This document shows positions 34,030 through 39,735 of a DNA stretch of 39,735 nt, one piece after another. Under the pieces are notes generated by a model. That model had not been told where the DNA came from. It saw only the letters and a program-made list of their open reading frames with translations, and searched no databases. Numbering within the stretch: position 1 is the first letter of the stretch; each line of letters opens with the position of its first letter. This DNA comes from a bacterium (GTDB lineage Bacteria > Actinomycetota > Thermoleophilia > Solirubrobacterales > Solirubrobacteraceae). Where the stretch lies: contig JAJPKQ010000027.1 in the NCBI GenBank assembly GCA_021323635.1, positions 73,563-113,297 on the forward strand, given 5' to 3'. The position numbers were made by a program, and so were the translations under genes.

Positions 34030-34943
34030 GCAGCGCAGCGCGCGCGGCCGGGACGGGAGGCGCCGATGCCGCTGCCGAGGCGGCCAGGAGCGCCGGGCCA
34101 CCCGCCCAGATCCATGTTCCAAGCGGCGGCGCGCGCGGCGAGCTGCGTGCGATCAGGATCGTGTGGTGGCGTGAGCTGATCCGCTTCTCGCGCGATCGCC
34201 TGCGCATCATCACCTCGCTCGTGCAGCCGTTCCTCTTTCTCTTCATCCTCGGCACCGGGCTCTCGACGCTCTCGGCGCACGGGCACTTTCGCATCAGCCT
34301 GCGGACGCTCTTCTACCCGGGCGTGCTCTGCATGGCGGTGATGTTCACCGCGATGTTCTCGGCGGCCTCGATCGTCTGGGATCGTGAGTTCGGCTTTCTG
34401 CGCGAGATGATGGTGGCGCCGGTCAAGCGCGCATCGCTGGTGCTCGGCAAGTGCCTTGGCGGCGCCACTGTCGCGGCGTTCCAGGGGCTGATCGTGATCG
34501 CGATCGCGGGCCTGGTGGGCGTGCCCTACGAACCGCTGATGCTGCTTGAGATCTTTGGCCTGCAGCTGCTGGTCGCCTTCTCGATCACGGCCTTCGGCGT
34601 GATGGCGGCAGCGCGGATCACGCAGATGCAGTCCTTCATGGCGGTCACGCAGATGGCGATCATGCCGATGTTCTTCATCTCGGGGGCGCTCTTCCCGGTC
34701 TCGGGCCTGCCCTCGTGGCTGACCGTGCTCAACCGGATCGACCCGCTCACCTACGCGGTCGATCCGATGCGGCGCATCGTCTTCGCGCACCTGAAGCTCG
34801 GCGGCGCCGAACGGCTGGCCTTTGCCGGCGGGGTGACGTGGTGGGGCTACCGCGTGCCGACGCTGCTTGAGGCGGGCGTGGTCGCCGCGCTGGGCCTGGT
34901 GATGCTTGGGGTGGCGATCGCCGAGTTCTCGCGCGTCGACTGA
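34026..34943 (+). CDS. ABC-2 type permease, DrrB-like
   Basis: 305 residues with about six membrane helices, for example ITSLVQPFLFLFILGTGLST, GVLCMAVMFTAMFSAASIVW and MAIMPMFFISGALFPVSGLP. The motif SIVWDREFGFLREMMVAPV, between helices 2 and 3, is the family hallmark. It forms the channel half of the exporter with the ATPase upstream. The start is decided by GGAGG five bases before a GTG at 34026, which also overlaps the upstream stop codon; an ATG at 34014 in the same frame is the alternative. The first ~45 residues are Ala/Gly-rich and cytoplasmic. Confidence 0.93.
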   Translation: MSSAARAAGTGGADAAAEAARSAGPPAQIHVPSGGARGELRAIRIVWWRELIRFSRDRLRIITSLVQPFLFLFILGTGLSTLSAHGHFRISLRTLFYPGVLCMAVMFTAMFSAASIVWDREFGFLREMMVAPVKRASLVLGKCLGGATVAAFQGLIVIAIAGLVGVPYEPLMLLEIFGLQLLVAFSITAFGVMAAARITQMQSFMAVTQMAIMPMFFISGALFPVSGLPSWLTVLNRIDPLTYAVDPMRRIVFAHLKLGGAERLAFAGGVTWWGYRVPTLLEAGVVAALGLVMLGVAIAEFSRVD

Positions 34944-34946
34944 GGC

Positions 34947-34990
34947 GCTTGCAGCGGCCGCGCCCCTCCGCCAGGCGGCGATCTGCAAGC
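34947..34990. terminator. bidirectional hairpin between permease and HTH-like gene
   Basis: GCTTGCAG (34947-34954) and its exact complement CTGCAAGC (34983-34990) enclose a smaller CCGCC-A-GGCGG stem. It occupies the whole 51-base gap between two convergent genes, as a shared terminator would. There is no long U-tract. Confidence 0.5.
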
Positions 34991-34994
34991 TCCG

Positions 34995-36077
34995 CTAAGG
35001 GCCTCCCGAGGACCCGCCCTGGGAGAGGCTCTCCTGCGTTTGGGTCTGCGCTTCAGTGCTGGCCGCGGAGCTCGTGCCGCCGGTGGTGCTTTCGCTGCTC
35101 TGGGTGGTTGCCGATTCAGTGGTGTTCGCCGGCGGCCGGTGGTGGCGCCGAGGCCGCGGGGGCGCCGCGGTGCGCTTTGGCCTCGCTCTCTCCTGCGGGG
35201 GCTTCGCGCTGTGGCGATGCACCGGCGTCGCGGCGGGGGCGGGGTGGGCGCGTGCCCGCGCGCGCACTGGCGCGACCTGATGCTTGATCGCGCCTGCGGC
35301 GGGCGCGCTTGAGGGTGCGCCGCCGGCGCTGCTCGCAGAGGCGCTCGAAGCGGAAGCGTGCTGGTGCGCCGCGCCGGCTGCCCGCTGCGCTTGTGCGCCG
35401 CTCAGTGCCGCCGACCCCGGCGCGGGGCGGCCCACGGCCGGGTGCGCGGCGCCGACTGCGCCGCCTGCAGCGCCTGCCGCATGCCCGCGCGCGGGCGAGC
35501 TTGAGGAGAGTGCGCCGGCCAGCCCGCCGGCGAGCGCGCCGGCGAGGATCAGCGCCGTGAGGGCGAGAGGGCGCGAGACCGGCAGCCCTCGCAGGGGGCG
35601 ACCTTCGGCGCCAGCCACGCCAGTGACGGGCTCGGACGCGCGCGGCTTCGGCGCGGCCGCAGGCGCCTGCTCGGCCTGGGTCGGGTGCGCTCGCCTGCGT
35701 TCGCGCGATGGCGGGGGCTCCGGTGCGGGGGACTGCGCCACGCGGAGCTCGTGCCTGACGGTTGCCTGCTCCTCGGCGGCGCTCGCCCCGGCGTCCGCAC
35801 CCGCGGCGCCTGCGATCAGCGCGACGCCGGCGGCGACCGAAAGCCCGCCGGCGGTGATGCGCTCCTCGCGGCGTATCGGATAGCCGGCCGTTTCAAGCTC
35901 GTAGCAGAGGCTTGCCGGGTTCTCGATGCCGAGCTTGCGCAGCTCGGCGAAGCTCAGGGGATGACCGGCGGCGCGCAGCGCCGCAAGCAGCTGCTCCTGC
36001 TCGGAGTCGAGTGCAGGCAGCTCAGCGCTGCCCGTGAGCGTCTCGGAGTGCGCACGCTCAGATGGCCTCGCGCTCAT
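34995..36077 (-). CDS. HTH-like head, single membrane helix, Ala/Pro/Ser-rich tail protein
   Basis: 360 residues. Residues ~20-72 look like a winged-helix domain: LDSEQEQLLAALRAAGHPLS, FAELRKLGIENPASLCYELE, TAGYPIRR. A variable linker follows (EEQATVRHELRVAQSPAPEP, basic RRRAH), then a membrane helix PLALTALILAGALAGGLAGA (about 173-192). The rest, about 165 residues, is Ala/Pro/His/Ser-rich with basic patches, ending Ser/Thr/Gln/Gly-rich (STEAQTQTQESLSQGGSSGG). The topology would put the HTH-like part in the cytoplasm and a wall-spanning tail outside, like a membrane-bound one-component regulator or anti-sigma-like protein; that is inference. Start at 36077 chosen because the ordered domain begins soon after; TACTTA ends six bases upstream. 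An ATG at 36140 would add 21 residues. Confidence 0.75.
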   Translation of the reverse strand: MSARPSERAHSETLTGSAELPALDSEQEQLLAALRAAGHPLSFAELRKLGIENPASLCYELETAGYPIRREERITAGGLSVAAGVALIAGAAGADAGASAAEEQATVRHELRVAQSPAPEPPPSRERRRAHPTQAEQAPAAAPKPRASEPVTGVAGAEGRPLRGLPVSRPLALTALILAGALAGGLAGALSSSSPARGHAAGAAGGAVGAAHPAVGRPAPGSAALSGAQAQRAAGAAHQHASASSASASSAGGAPSSAPAAGAIKHQVAPVRARARAHPAPAATPVHRHSAKPPQERARPKRTAAPPRPRRHHRPPANTTESATTQSSESTTGGTSSAASTEAQTQTQESLSQGGSSGGP

Positions 36078-36215
36078 CGCTGTTAAGTAGTAGCGCAATT
36101 CGAGCGCGCATTTTGCGGGTTGCCCGCGCGGCTGCTGCACGCTTGCACGGAGAGGGCCGCGACAGCGCTGCGGCGCGGTGCGCGCCGACGAGAGTGAGAG
36201 CGTCCGCGGCGGCGC

Positions 36216-36989
36216 TCAGGAGAGCGCCTGCAGCTCCTCCTCGCTCAGCTCGATCTGCAGCGCGCCAAGGTTCTCGCGCAGGTGCGAGAGCGAGAGGGTG
36301 CCTGGGATCGGCAGCATCGCGGGCGAGCGCGCAAGCAGCCAGGCGAGCGCGATCTGCGCGGGCCTGGCGCCGTGTCTTGAGGCGATCTGCGCAAGCGCGG
36401 GCGAGTGGGCTCCGCGCAGCGGGTAATAGGGCACGAACACGATCCCCTCCGCCGCACAGTGGTCCACCACCGCCTCGTGCCTGCGCTCGCTGAGGTTGTA
36501 GTGGCTCTGGACGGCGGCGATCGATGTCAGCGCGCGTGCGCGCTCGATCTGCTCGATGCTCACCTCCGAGAGCCCGATGTGGCGGATCGCGCCCTTGCTG
36601 CGGTACTCCTCGAGCACGCCGATGCTCTCCTCGATCGGCACCTCATCGTGCAGCCGATGCAGGTAGTAGAGGTCGATCTGCTCGCGGCGCAGTCGCCTCA
36701 GGCTCTCCTCGATCTGCGCGCGCAGCGCCTGCGGGGCTGCCTCAGCGCCGCTGAAGCCACCTTTGGTGGCCACGACGCAGCCCTCAGGGGCCGGCGCGAG
36801 GGCGGCGCCGATCGTCCGCTCGCTCTCCCCGCCGGCGTAGATGTGCGCGGTATCGATCATCTGCACCCCGGCGGCGACCGCTTCTCTCACGAAGCGCACA
36901 TGCTCGGGGCTCTCCGTGAGCCGATTGGTGCCCAGGCCGATGCGCAGGATGGCGTGCTCGCCGAGGGCCACTGTGGTGCTCGTGGCCAT
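36216..36989 (-). CDS. aldo/keto reductase
   Basis: 257 residues, a short AKR. Active-site tetrad: Asp46 and Tyr51 in MIDTAHIYAGGESE, Lys76 in VVATKGGF, His111 in LYYLHRLHDE. Cofactor region: RHIGLSEVSIEQIERA, AAVQSHYNLSERR and MLPIPGTLSLSHLRENLGA, where NADPH phosphate contacts lie. It reduces aldehydes or ketones, substrate unknown. It starts at an ATG six bases after TACACT, suggesting a leaderless message. The TetR gene lies just upstream on the same strand. Confidence 0.93.
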   Translation of the reverse strand: MATSTTVALGEHAILRIGLGTNRLTESPEHVRFVREAVAAGVQMIDTAHIYAGGESERTIGAALAPAPEGCVVATKGGFSGAEAAPQALRAQIEESLRRLRREQIDLYYLHRLHDEVPIEESIGVLEEYRSKGAIRHIGLSEVSIEQIERARALTSIAAVQSHYNLSERRHEAVVDHCAAEGIVFVPYYPLRGAHSPALAQIASRHGARPAQIALAWLLARSPAMLPIPGTLSLSHLRENLGALQIELSEEELQALS

Positions 36990-36995
36990 CGCCCC

Positions 36996-37001
36996 AGTGT
37001 A
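36996..37001 (-). promoter_or_regulatory. -10 element TACACT, leaderless type, for the aldo/keto reductase
   Basis: On the minus strand TACACT (TANNNT) is followed by six bases, GGGGCG, and the ATG at 36989. It falls in the 20-base gap after the TetR gene, which argues that the reductase has its own start of transcription. Confidence 0.5.
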
Positions 37002-37009
37002 TGGCGCTC

Positions 37010-37630
37010 TCAGCGCTCCGATCTGGCCGGCTTGCGCAATCCGCGCGTCAGCGCCAGCAGCGCCTCTGAGGTGCCGCGTGCGTCGTTGGCGCCGCCGGCG
37101 AGCCGGCGCAGCGCGAGCCCGCTCATAAGCGCGACGACCTTGTAGGCGTCGCGCTCGGGGTCGCCGACCTGCAGCGCAGCCAACGCCGCTCTTGCGATCT
37201 GCTCATGCGCGGCAAAGCAGCGCTCGGAGGCGGCGCGCAGCTCCGGGTCGCGCGCGGCGTGAAGGTGCAGCTCGAGCTCGGCGATCTGCTGCGGTATGTC
37301 CGCGGCGCTTGCCACGACACGCTCGACCGCCTCCGCAACCTGCTCCGCGGTCGGGCGCCGGCGCGCCAGCTCCTGCGCGATCTGCTCGCGCCGGTCGGTC
37401 TCCTCCTCGACGTAGAGCAGCAGGCTCTCGCGCAGCAGCTGCACCTGGCTTGAGAAGTGGTAGGTGAGCGAGCCGAGCGAGACGCGCGCGCGCGCTGCCA
37501 CGCGGCGATTGGTGACGTTTGCGATCCCGCCCTCGGCGATCAGCTGCATGGTTGCCCGCAGGATGCGCTCGCGCGCCTCCCCGCGCAGCACGTCGCCAGG
37601 CCCTGCCGAGGTCGCAGCCGGGGCGCTCAC
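37010..37630 (-). CDS. TetR-family transcriptional regulator
   Basis: 206 residues. The N-terminal helix-turn-helix (about 17-65) reads EARERILRATMQLIAEGGIA, NVTNRRVAARARVSLGSLTY, HFSSQVQLLRESL, the standard TetR DNA-binding layout. The rest is a helical ligand/dimer domain with a conserved AQELARRRPTAEQVAEAVE stretch. The ATG overlaps the stop region of the amidase gene upstream, so both are one transcript, and a palindrome in front of the amidase is a likely operator. TetR proteins usually repress their own operon until a small ligand binds; the amidase substrate or product is a reasonable ligand guess. Confidence 0.93.
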   Translation of the reverse strand: MSAPAATSAGPGDVLRGEARERILRATMQLIAEGGIANVTNRRVAARARVSLGSLTYHFSSQVQLLRESLLLYVEEETDRREQIAQELARRRPTAEQVAEAVERVVASAADIPQQIAELELHLHAARDPELRAASERCFAAHEQIARAALAALQVGDPERDAYKVVALMSGLALRRLAGGANDARGTSEALLALTRGLRKPARSER

Positions 37631-39135
37631 GCCGCGCCCCCGGCAATCTCTGACGCACCCGATCGGGCAGCCGGCCCGTGCGGGGGAAGCCGCTGCGCCC
37701 AGCGCTCGCAGCGCTCAAGCTGGGCGGCAAGCGCAAGCAGGAGCGCCTCGCTGTCGGCTGGGCCGAGCAGCTGCGCGCCGATTGGCAGCCCCGAATCGGT
37801 GAGGCCCGCAGGGACGCTCAGCGCGGGCCAGCCCAGCACGTTCCACGGCCAGGCGTAGGGGCACGCGCTCGCGATCAGCTGATGGGTGGCAAAGCCGCCG
37901 AGCCGCGCGCCGACGCCGACGCGCAGCGGCGGCACCGCGGTGGTGGGGGTGAGGGCAACGTCGAAGTCCTTGAACCGCGCCCCGATGCGACGGCGATAGT
38001 GCTCCTCCAGGCGGCGCGAGGGGCCCAGCAGCGTCCGTGACAGCAGCCCTCCGAGCGCTGCCGTCTCGCGCGTGCGGCGATCGAGCAGCGCCCGATCGGG
38101 CACCTTTTTTACCCACTCGTGCACGCCCGCCTCGCCGCAGGCGAGCAATGCCAGCCCGATCATGCCGTAGCGCAGATCGGCAGGGACGACCGTGTGCCCG
38201 AGCTCGCGCAGCCGAGTGGCCAGGCGCTGCACCGCGCTCTGCACCTGCGGATGCAGGCGCACCGGCGCCGCGCTGAAGGGGTGTGAGAGTAAAAGCGCGA
38301 TGCGCAGCGGCGGCGGGTCCCGCCTGAGCGCCTCGGCGTATGGGCGCTCGGGCGGGGCGGGCCGGTGCAGGTCGCCCGGATGGCTGCCGCTCAGGACGTC
38401 GAGCAGCAGCGCGCTGTCTGCGACGGTGCGCGTCAGCGGACCGAGGCAGGTCAGGCCGTTGAAGGACTCCGCCTCCGGCCAAGTCGAGATGCGCCCGCGC
38501 TGCGGCTTGACGCCGACCAGGTTGCACCAGGACGCCGGAATGCGCACCGATCCGGCCCCATCCGAGCCGATGGCCGCGGGCACGATGCCGGCGGCGACCG
38601 CAGCGGCCGCGCCGCCGCTTGAGCCCCCCGGCGTGTGATCGAGGCTCCACGGATTGCGCGTGATGCCAAACGCGCCGCCTTCGGTGAAGGGGAACTGGCC
38701 GAGCTCGGGCGTGTTGGTCTTGCCGACGATCACAGCGCCTGCGGATCGCAGGCGCGCGACCATCTCACAGTCGCGCTCGCTTGGGGCAAACTCTCCCCGA
38801 CAGCCGAACGCGGTCGGCAGCCCCGCCACGTCGATGTCATCCTTCACCGCGATCGGCACGCCAAGCAGCGGCAGCCGCTCGCCGGCGGCCAGGCGCCTGT
38901 CGGCCTTCGCCGCATCCGCAAGCGCACGCCTGGCGCAGACGACGCGGAAGGCGTTGAGCGAGCTCTGTGTCGCCGCGATGTCCGCAAGCGTGCGCTCCAC
39001 GAGCGCGAGCGAGCTTGCGCGCCCTTCCGCGAGCGCGCTCACGCATTCGCCGAGCGTCGCGGTGCGGGGAGGCAGCTCGGCGGCAGAGGGAGAAAGGTCC
39101 GTGCGCGATGGTGAGGAGGGGTTGGCGGCAGGCAT
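37627..39135 (-). CDS. amidase (amidase-signature family)
   Basis: 502 residues from the ATG at 39135. Ser-Ser-Lys triad of the amidase signature: Lys in LLGVPIAVKDDIDVAGLPT, cis-Ser in HTPGGSSGGAAAAVAAG and nucleophile Ser in SDGAGSVRIPASWCNLVG (usual GTDTGGSIRIPA). Other landmarks: GAVIVGKTNTPELGQFPFTE and GVKPQRGRISTWP. Family members hydrolyse amide or carbamate bonds; absence of gatB/gatC nearby and the 6-aminohexanoate-cyclic-dimer-hydrolase-like layout argue against GatA. The frame is open upstream to 39327, but similarity starts after 39135 and the operator lies between, so I take the internal ATG. Co-transcribed with the TetR gene (overlap of four bases). Confidence 0.93.
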   Translation of the reverse strand: MPAANPSSPSRTDLSPSAAELPPRTATLGECVSALAEGRASSLALVERTLADIAATQSSLNAFRVVCARRALADAAKADRRLAAGERLPLLGVPIAVKDDIDVAGLPTAFGCRGEFAPSERDCEMVARLRSAGAVIVGKTNTPELGQFPFTEGGAFGITRNPWSLDHTPGGSSGGAAAAVAAGIVPAAIGSDGAGSVRIPASWCNLVGVKPQRGRISTWPEAESFNGLTCLGPLTRTVADSALLLDVLSGSHPGDLHRPAPPERPYAEALRRDPPPLRIALLLSHPFSAAPVRLHPQVQSAVQRLATRLRELGHTVVPADLRYGMIGLALLACGEAGVHEWVKKVPDRALLDRRTRETAALGGLLSRTLLGPSRRLEEHYRRRIGARFKDFDVALTPTTAVPPLRVGVGARLGGFATHQLIASACPYAWPWNVLGWPALSVPAGLTDSGLPIGAQLLGPADSEALLLALAAQLERCERWAQRLPPHGPAARSGASEIAGGAA

Positions 39136-39158
39136 GGCAAGGGCGGAGAGTGGAGTGG

Positions 39159-39184
39159 GTATTGTTCGTTTGAACGAACGATAC
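39159..39184. promoter_or_regulatory. 26-bp palindrome, probable TetR operator
   Basis: Left arm GTATTGTTCGTT and right arm AACGAACGATAC; the arms are complementary at 11 of 12 positions around a TG centre. It lies 24 bases upstream of the amidase ATG, in the gap between the amidase-TetR operon and the divergent secreted-protein gene. Length, symmetry and position are those of TetR operators. Confidence 0.75.
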
Positions 39185-39345
39185 CAGGAGGCACACTCGG
39201 GCCGATGGCTGCCGTGCAGCTGGGCAGAGAGCTCGCAGCGCTTAAGGTCGCGACAAGCGCTGCCGATCGCCGGCACAAGAGCGCACCGCTCGGGAGGTGA
39301 TTCGAGCCGCTTCGCTGCCATCACCACGCAAGTCAGGAGCGCCTC

Positions 39346-39606
39346 ATGAGTCCCTTTCAGAAGTTGCGCGACGCCACTGACAGCATGCGCGCAGGGCTCG
39401 CCCTCGCCTTTGCTGCCGCGGGCCTGCTTGTGGCGCCGGGCGTTGCGCTGGCAGCAGGCAGTCCCGACATCACGCTCTCGGCGGGGGCGGCTGCGCAGTC
39501 GCTGTATGGGTCAAGCGCTACTGTCACCCTGACCGCCGCCAATCCCGCCGGCAAGCCCTACGGCTACAACCTGAGCTTCCGCGCGGTGCTGCCGAAGGGA
39601 GTCTGA
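39346..39606 (+). pseudogene. secreted protein with DUF11-like domain, truncated by an insertion sequence
   Basis: 86 residues remain. A signal peptide (RAGLALAFAAAGLLVAPGVA, cleavage after ALA near 37) is followed by SPDITLSAGAAAQSLYGSSA, TVTLTAANPAGKPYGYNLSF, RAVLPKGV, the first strands of a DUF11/isopeptide-type Ig-like domain, where LP-x-GV is normally followed by more beta strands. The reading frame ends at a TGA at 39604-39606 that seems to be the first bases of an inserted element. A good AGGAG (39335-39339) precedes the ATG. The intact product would be a long surface or adhesin-like protein. It is divergent from the amidase operon. Confidence 0.75.
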
Positions 39607-39735
39607 TCTACCCCGGAAATAATGGACGCGCCTTTCTGGAATCCTCCGGCAATCGACAAGGAGGAATCCGATGCCAAACAGCTATTCCGCCGAGGTCCGC
39701 AGGCAGGTCGTCGACCTGGCCCGATCGGGCACCAG
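39604..39735 (+). mobile_element. left end of an IS3-type insertion sequence (runs off window)
   Basis: The sequence changes character at about 39604, with TGATCTACCCCGGAAATAAT as the likely terminal repeat start, followed by about 65 bases of leader and an orfA start. IS3-family ends typically begin TG. The right end and target duplication lie outside the window. Confidence 0.65.
39671..39735 (+). CDS. IS3-family transposase OrfA, N-terminus only
   Basis: The 21 visible residues, MPNSYSAEVRRQVVDLARSG plus T, match the start of the helix-turn-helix OrfA of IS3 elements (pattern Y-x-x-E-(F/V)-R-R-x-V-(V/L)-D-L). AAGGAGG at 39658-39664 precedes the ATG at the right spacing. In this family OrfA is fused to the OrfB integrase by a programmed frameshift; neither the shift nor OrfB is visible here. 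Confidence 0.7.
   Translation, partial: MPNSYSAEVRRQVVDLARSGT

Noticed and set aside
37627-39135. Amidase as GatA of the tRNA amidotransferase
   Set aside because: No gatB or gatC nearby, and the gene is paired with a TetR regulator, as in catabolic amidases.

Overview
This is a high-GC actinobacterial window. The best guess is Thermoleophilia / Solirubrobacterales. That rests on the dnaK-grpE-dnaJ-hspR-clpB heat-shock operon, the PurS/PurQ/PurL form of FGAM synthase, the extreme GC bias of codon third positions, and the style of the secreted and low-complexity proteins. It is an inference from gene content, not from a marker gene.

Layout. Positions 1-2654 are accessory and decayed: the tail of a VapC-type PIN toxin, a stub of an IS110 transposase, a 3'-truncated IS1634-type transposase, and a sensor histidine kinase pseudogene with several independent lesions. 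Positions 3148-11223 carry minus-strand genes: a membrane-anchored pentapeptide-repeat protein, two alpha/beta hydrolases, a HlyIII/PAQR membrane protein, an AAA ATPase of the archaeal-ATPase/DUF234 type and an acyl desaturase. Positions 11553-18397 hold the plus-strand heat-shock operon, closed by a perfect 13-bp hairpin. Positions 18536-20888 hold two divergent secreted collagen-like (Gly-X-Thr) proteins.

Positions 21041-32889 are a purine biosynthesis cluster: GYD-domain gene, purD, purE, purB, purC, purS, purQ, purL, purF, purN, purH. It covers the route from PRPP to IMP except purM and purK, which are not in the window. A 50-residue membrane protein gene lies on the opposite strand between purF and purN. 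A DrrA/DrrB-like ABC exporter pair follows (32962-34943), then an Ala/Pro/Ser-rich protein with an HTH-like head and one membrane segment, an aldo/keto reductase, and an amidase-TetR operon headed by a strong palindrome that probably is the TetR operator. The window ends in a secreted-protein gene cut off by the left end of an IS3-type element.

The main regulatory observation is a repeated arrangement in which a TANNNT-like hexamer ends only 6-7 bases before an ATG (HlyIII, purN, purH, ABC exporter, aldo/keto reductase), with looser versions at purC and purF. This suggests much leaderless transcription, in contrast to dnaK, clpB and the GYD gene, which have clear Shine-Dalgarno sequences. I found no CRISPR array, rRNA or tRNA by eye.
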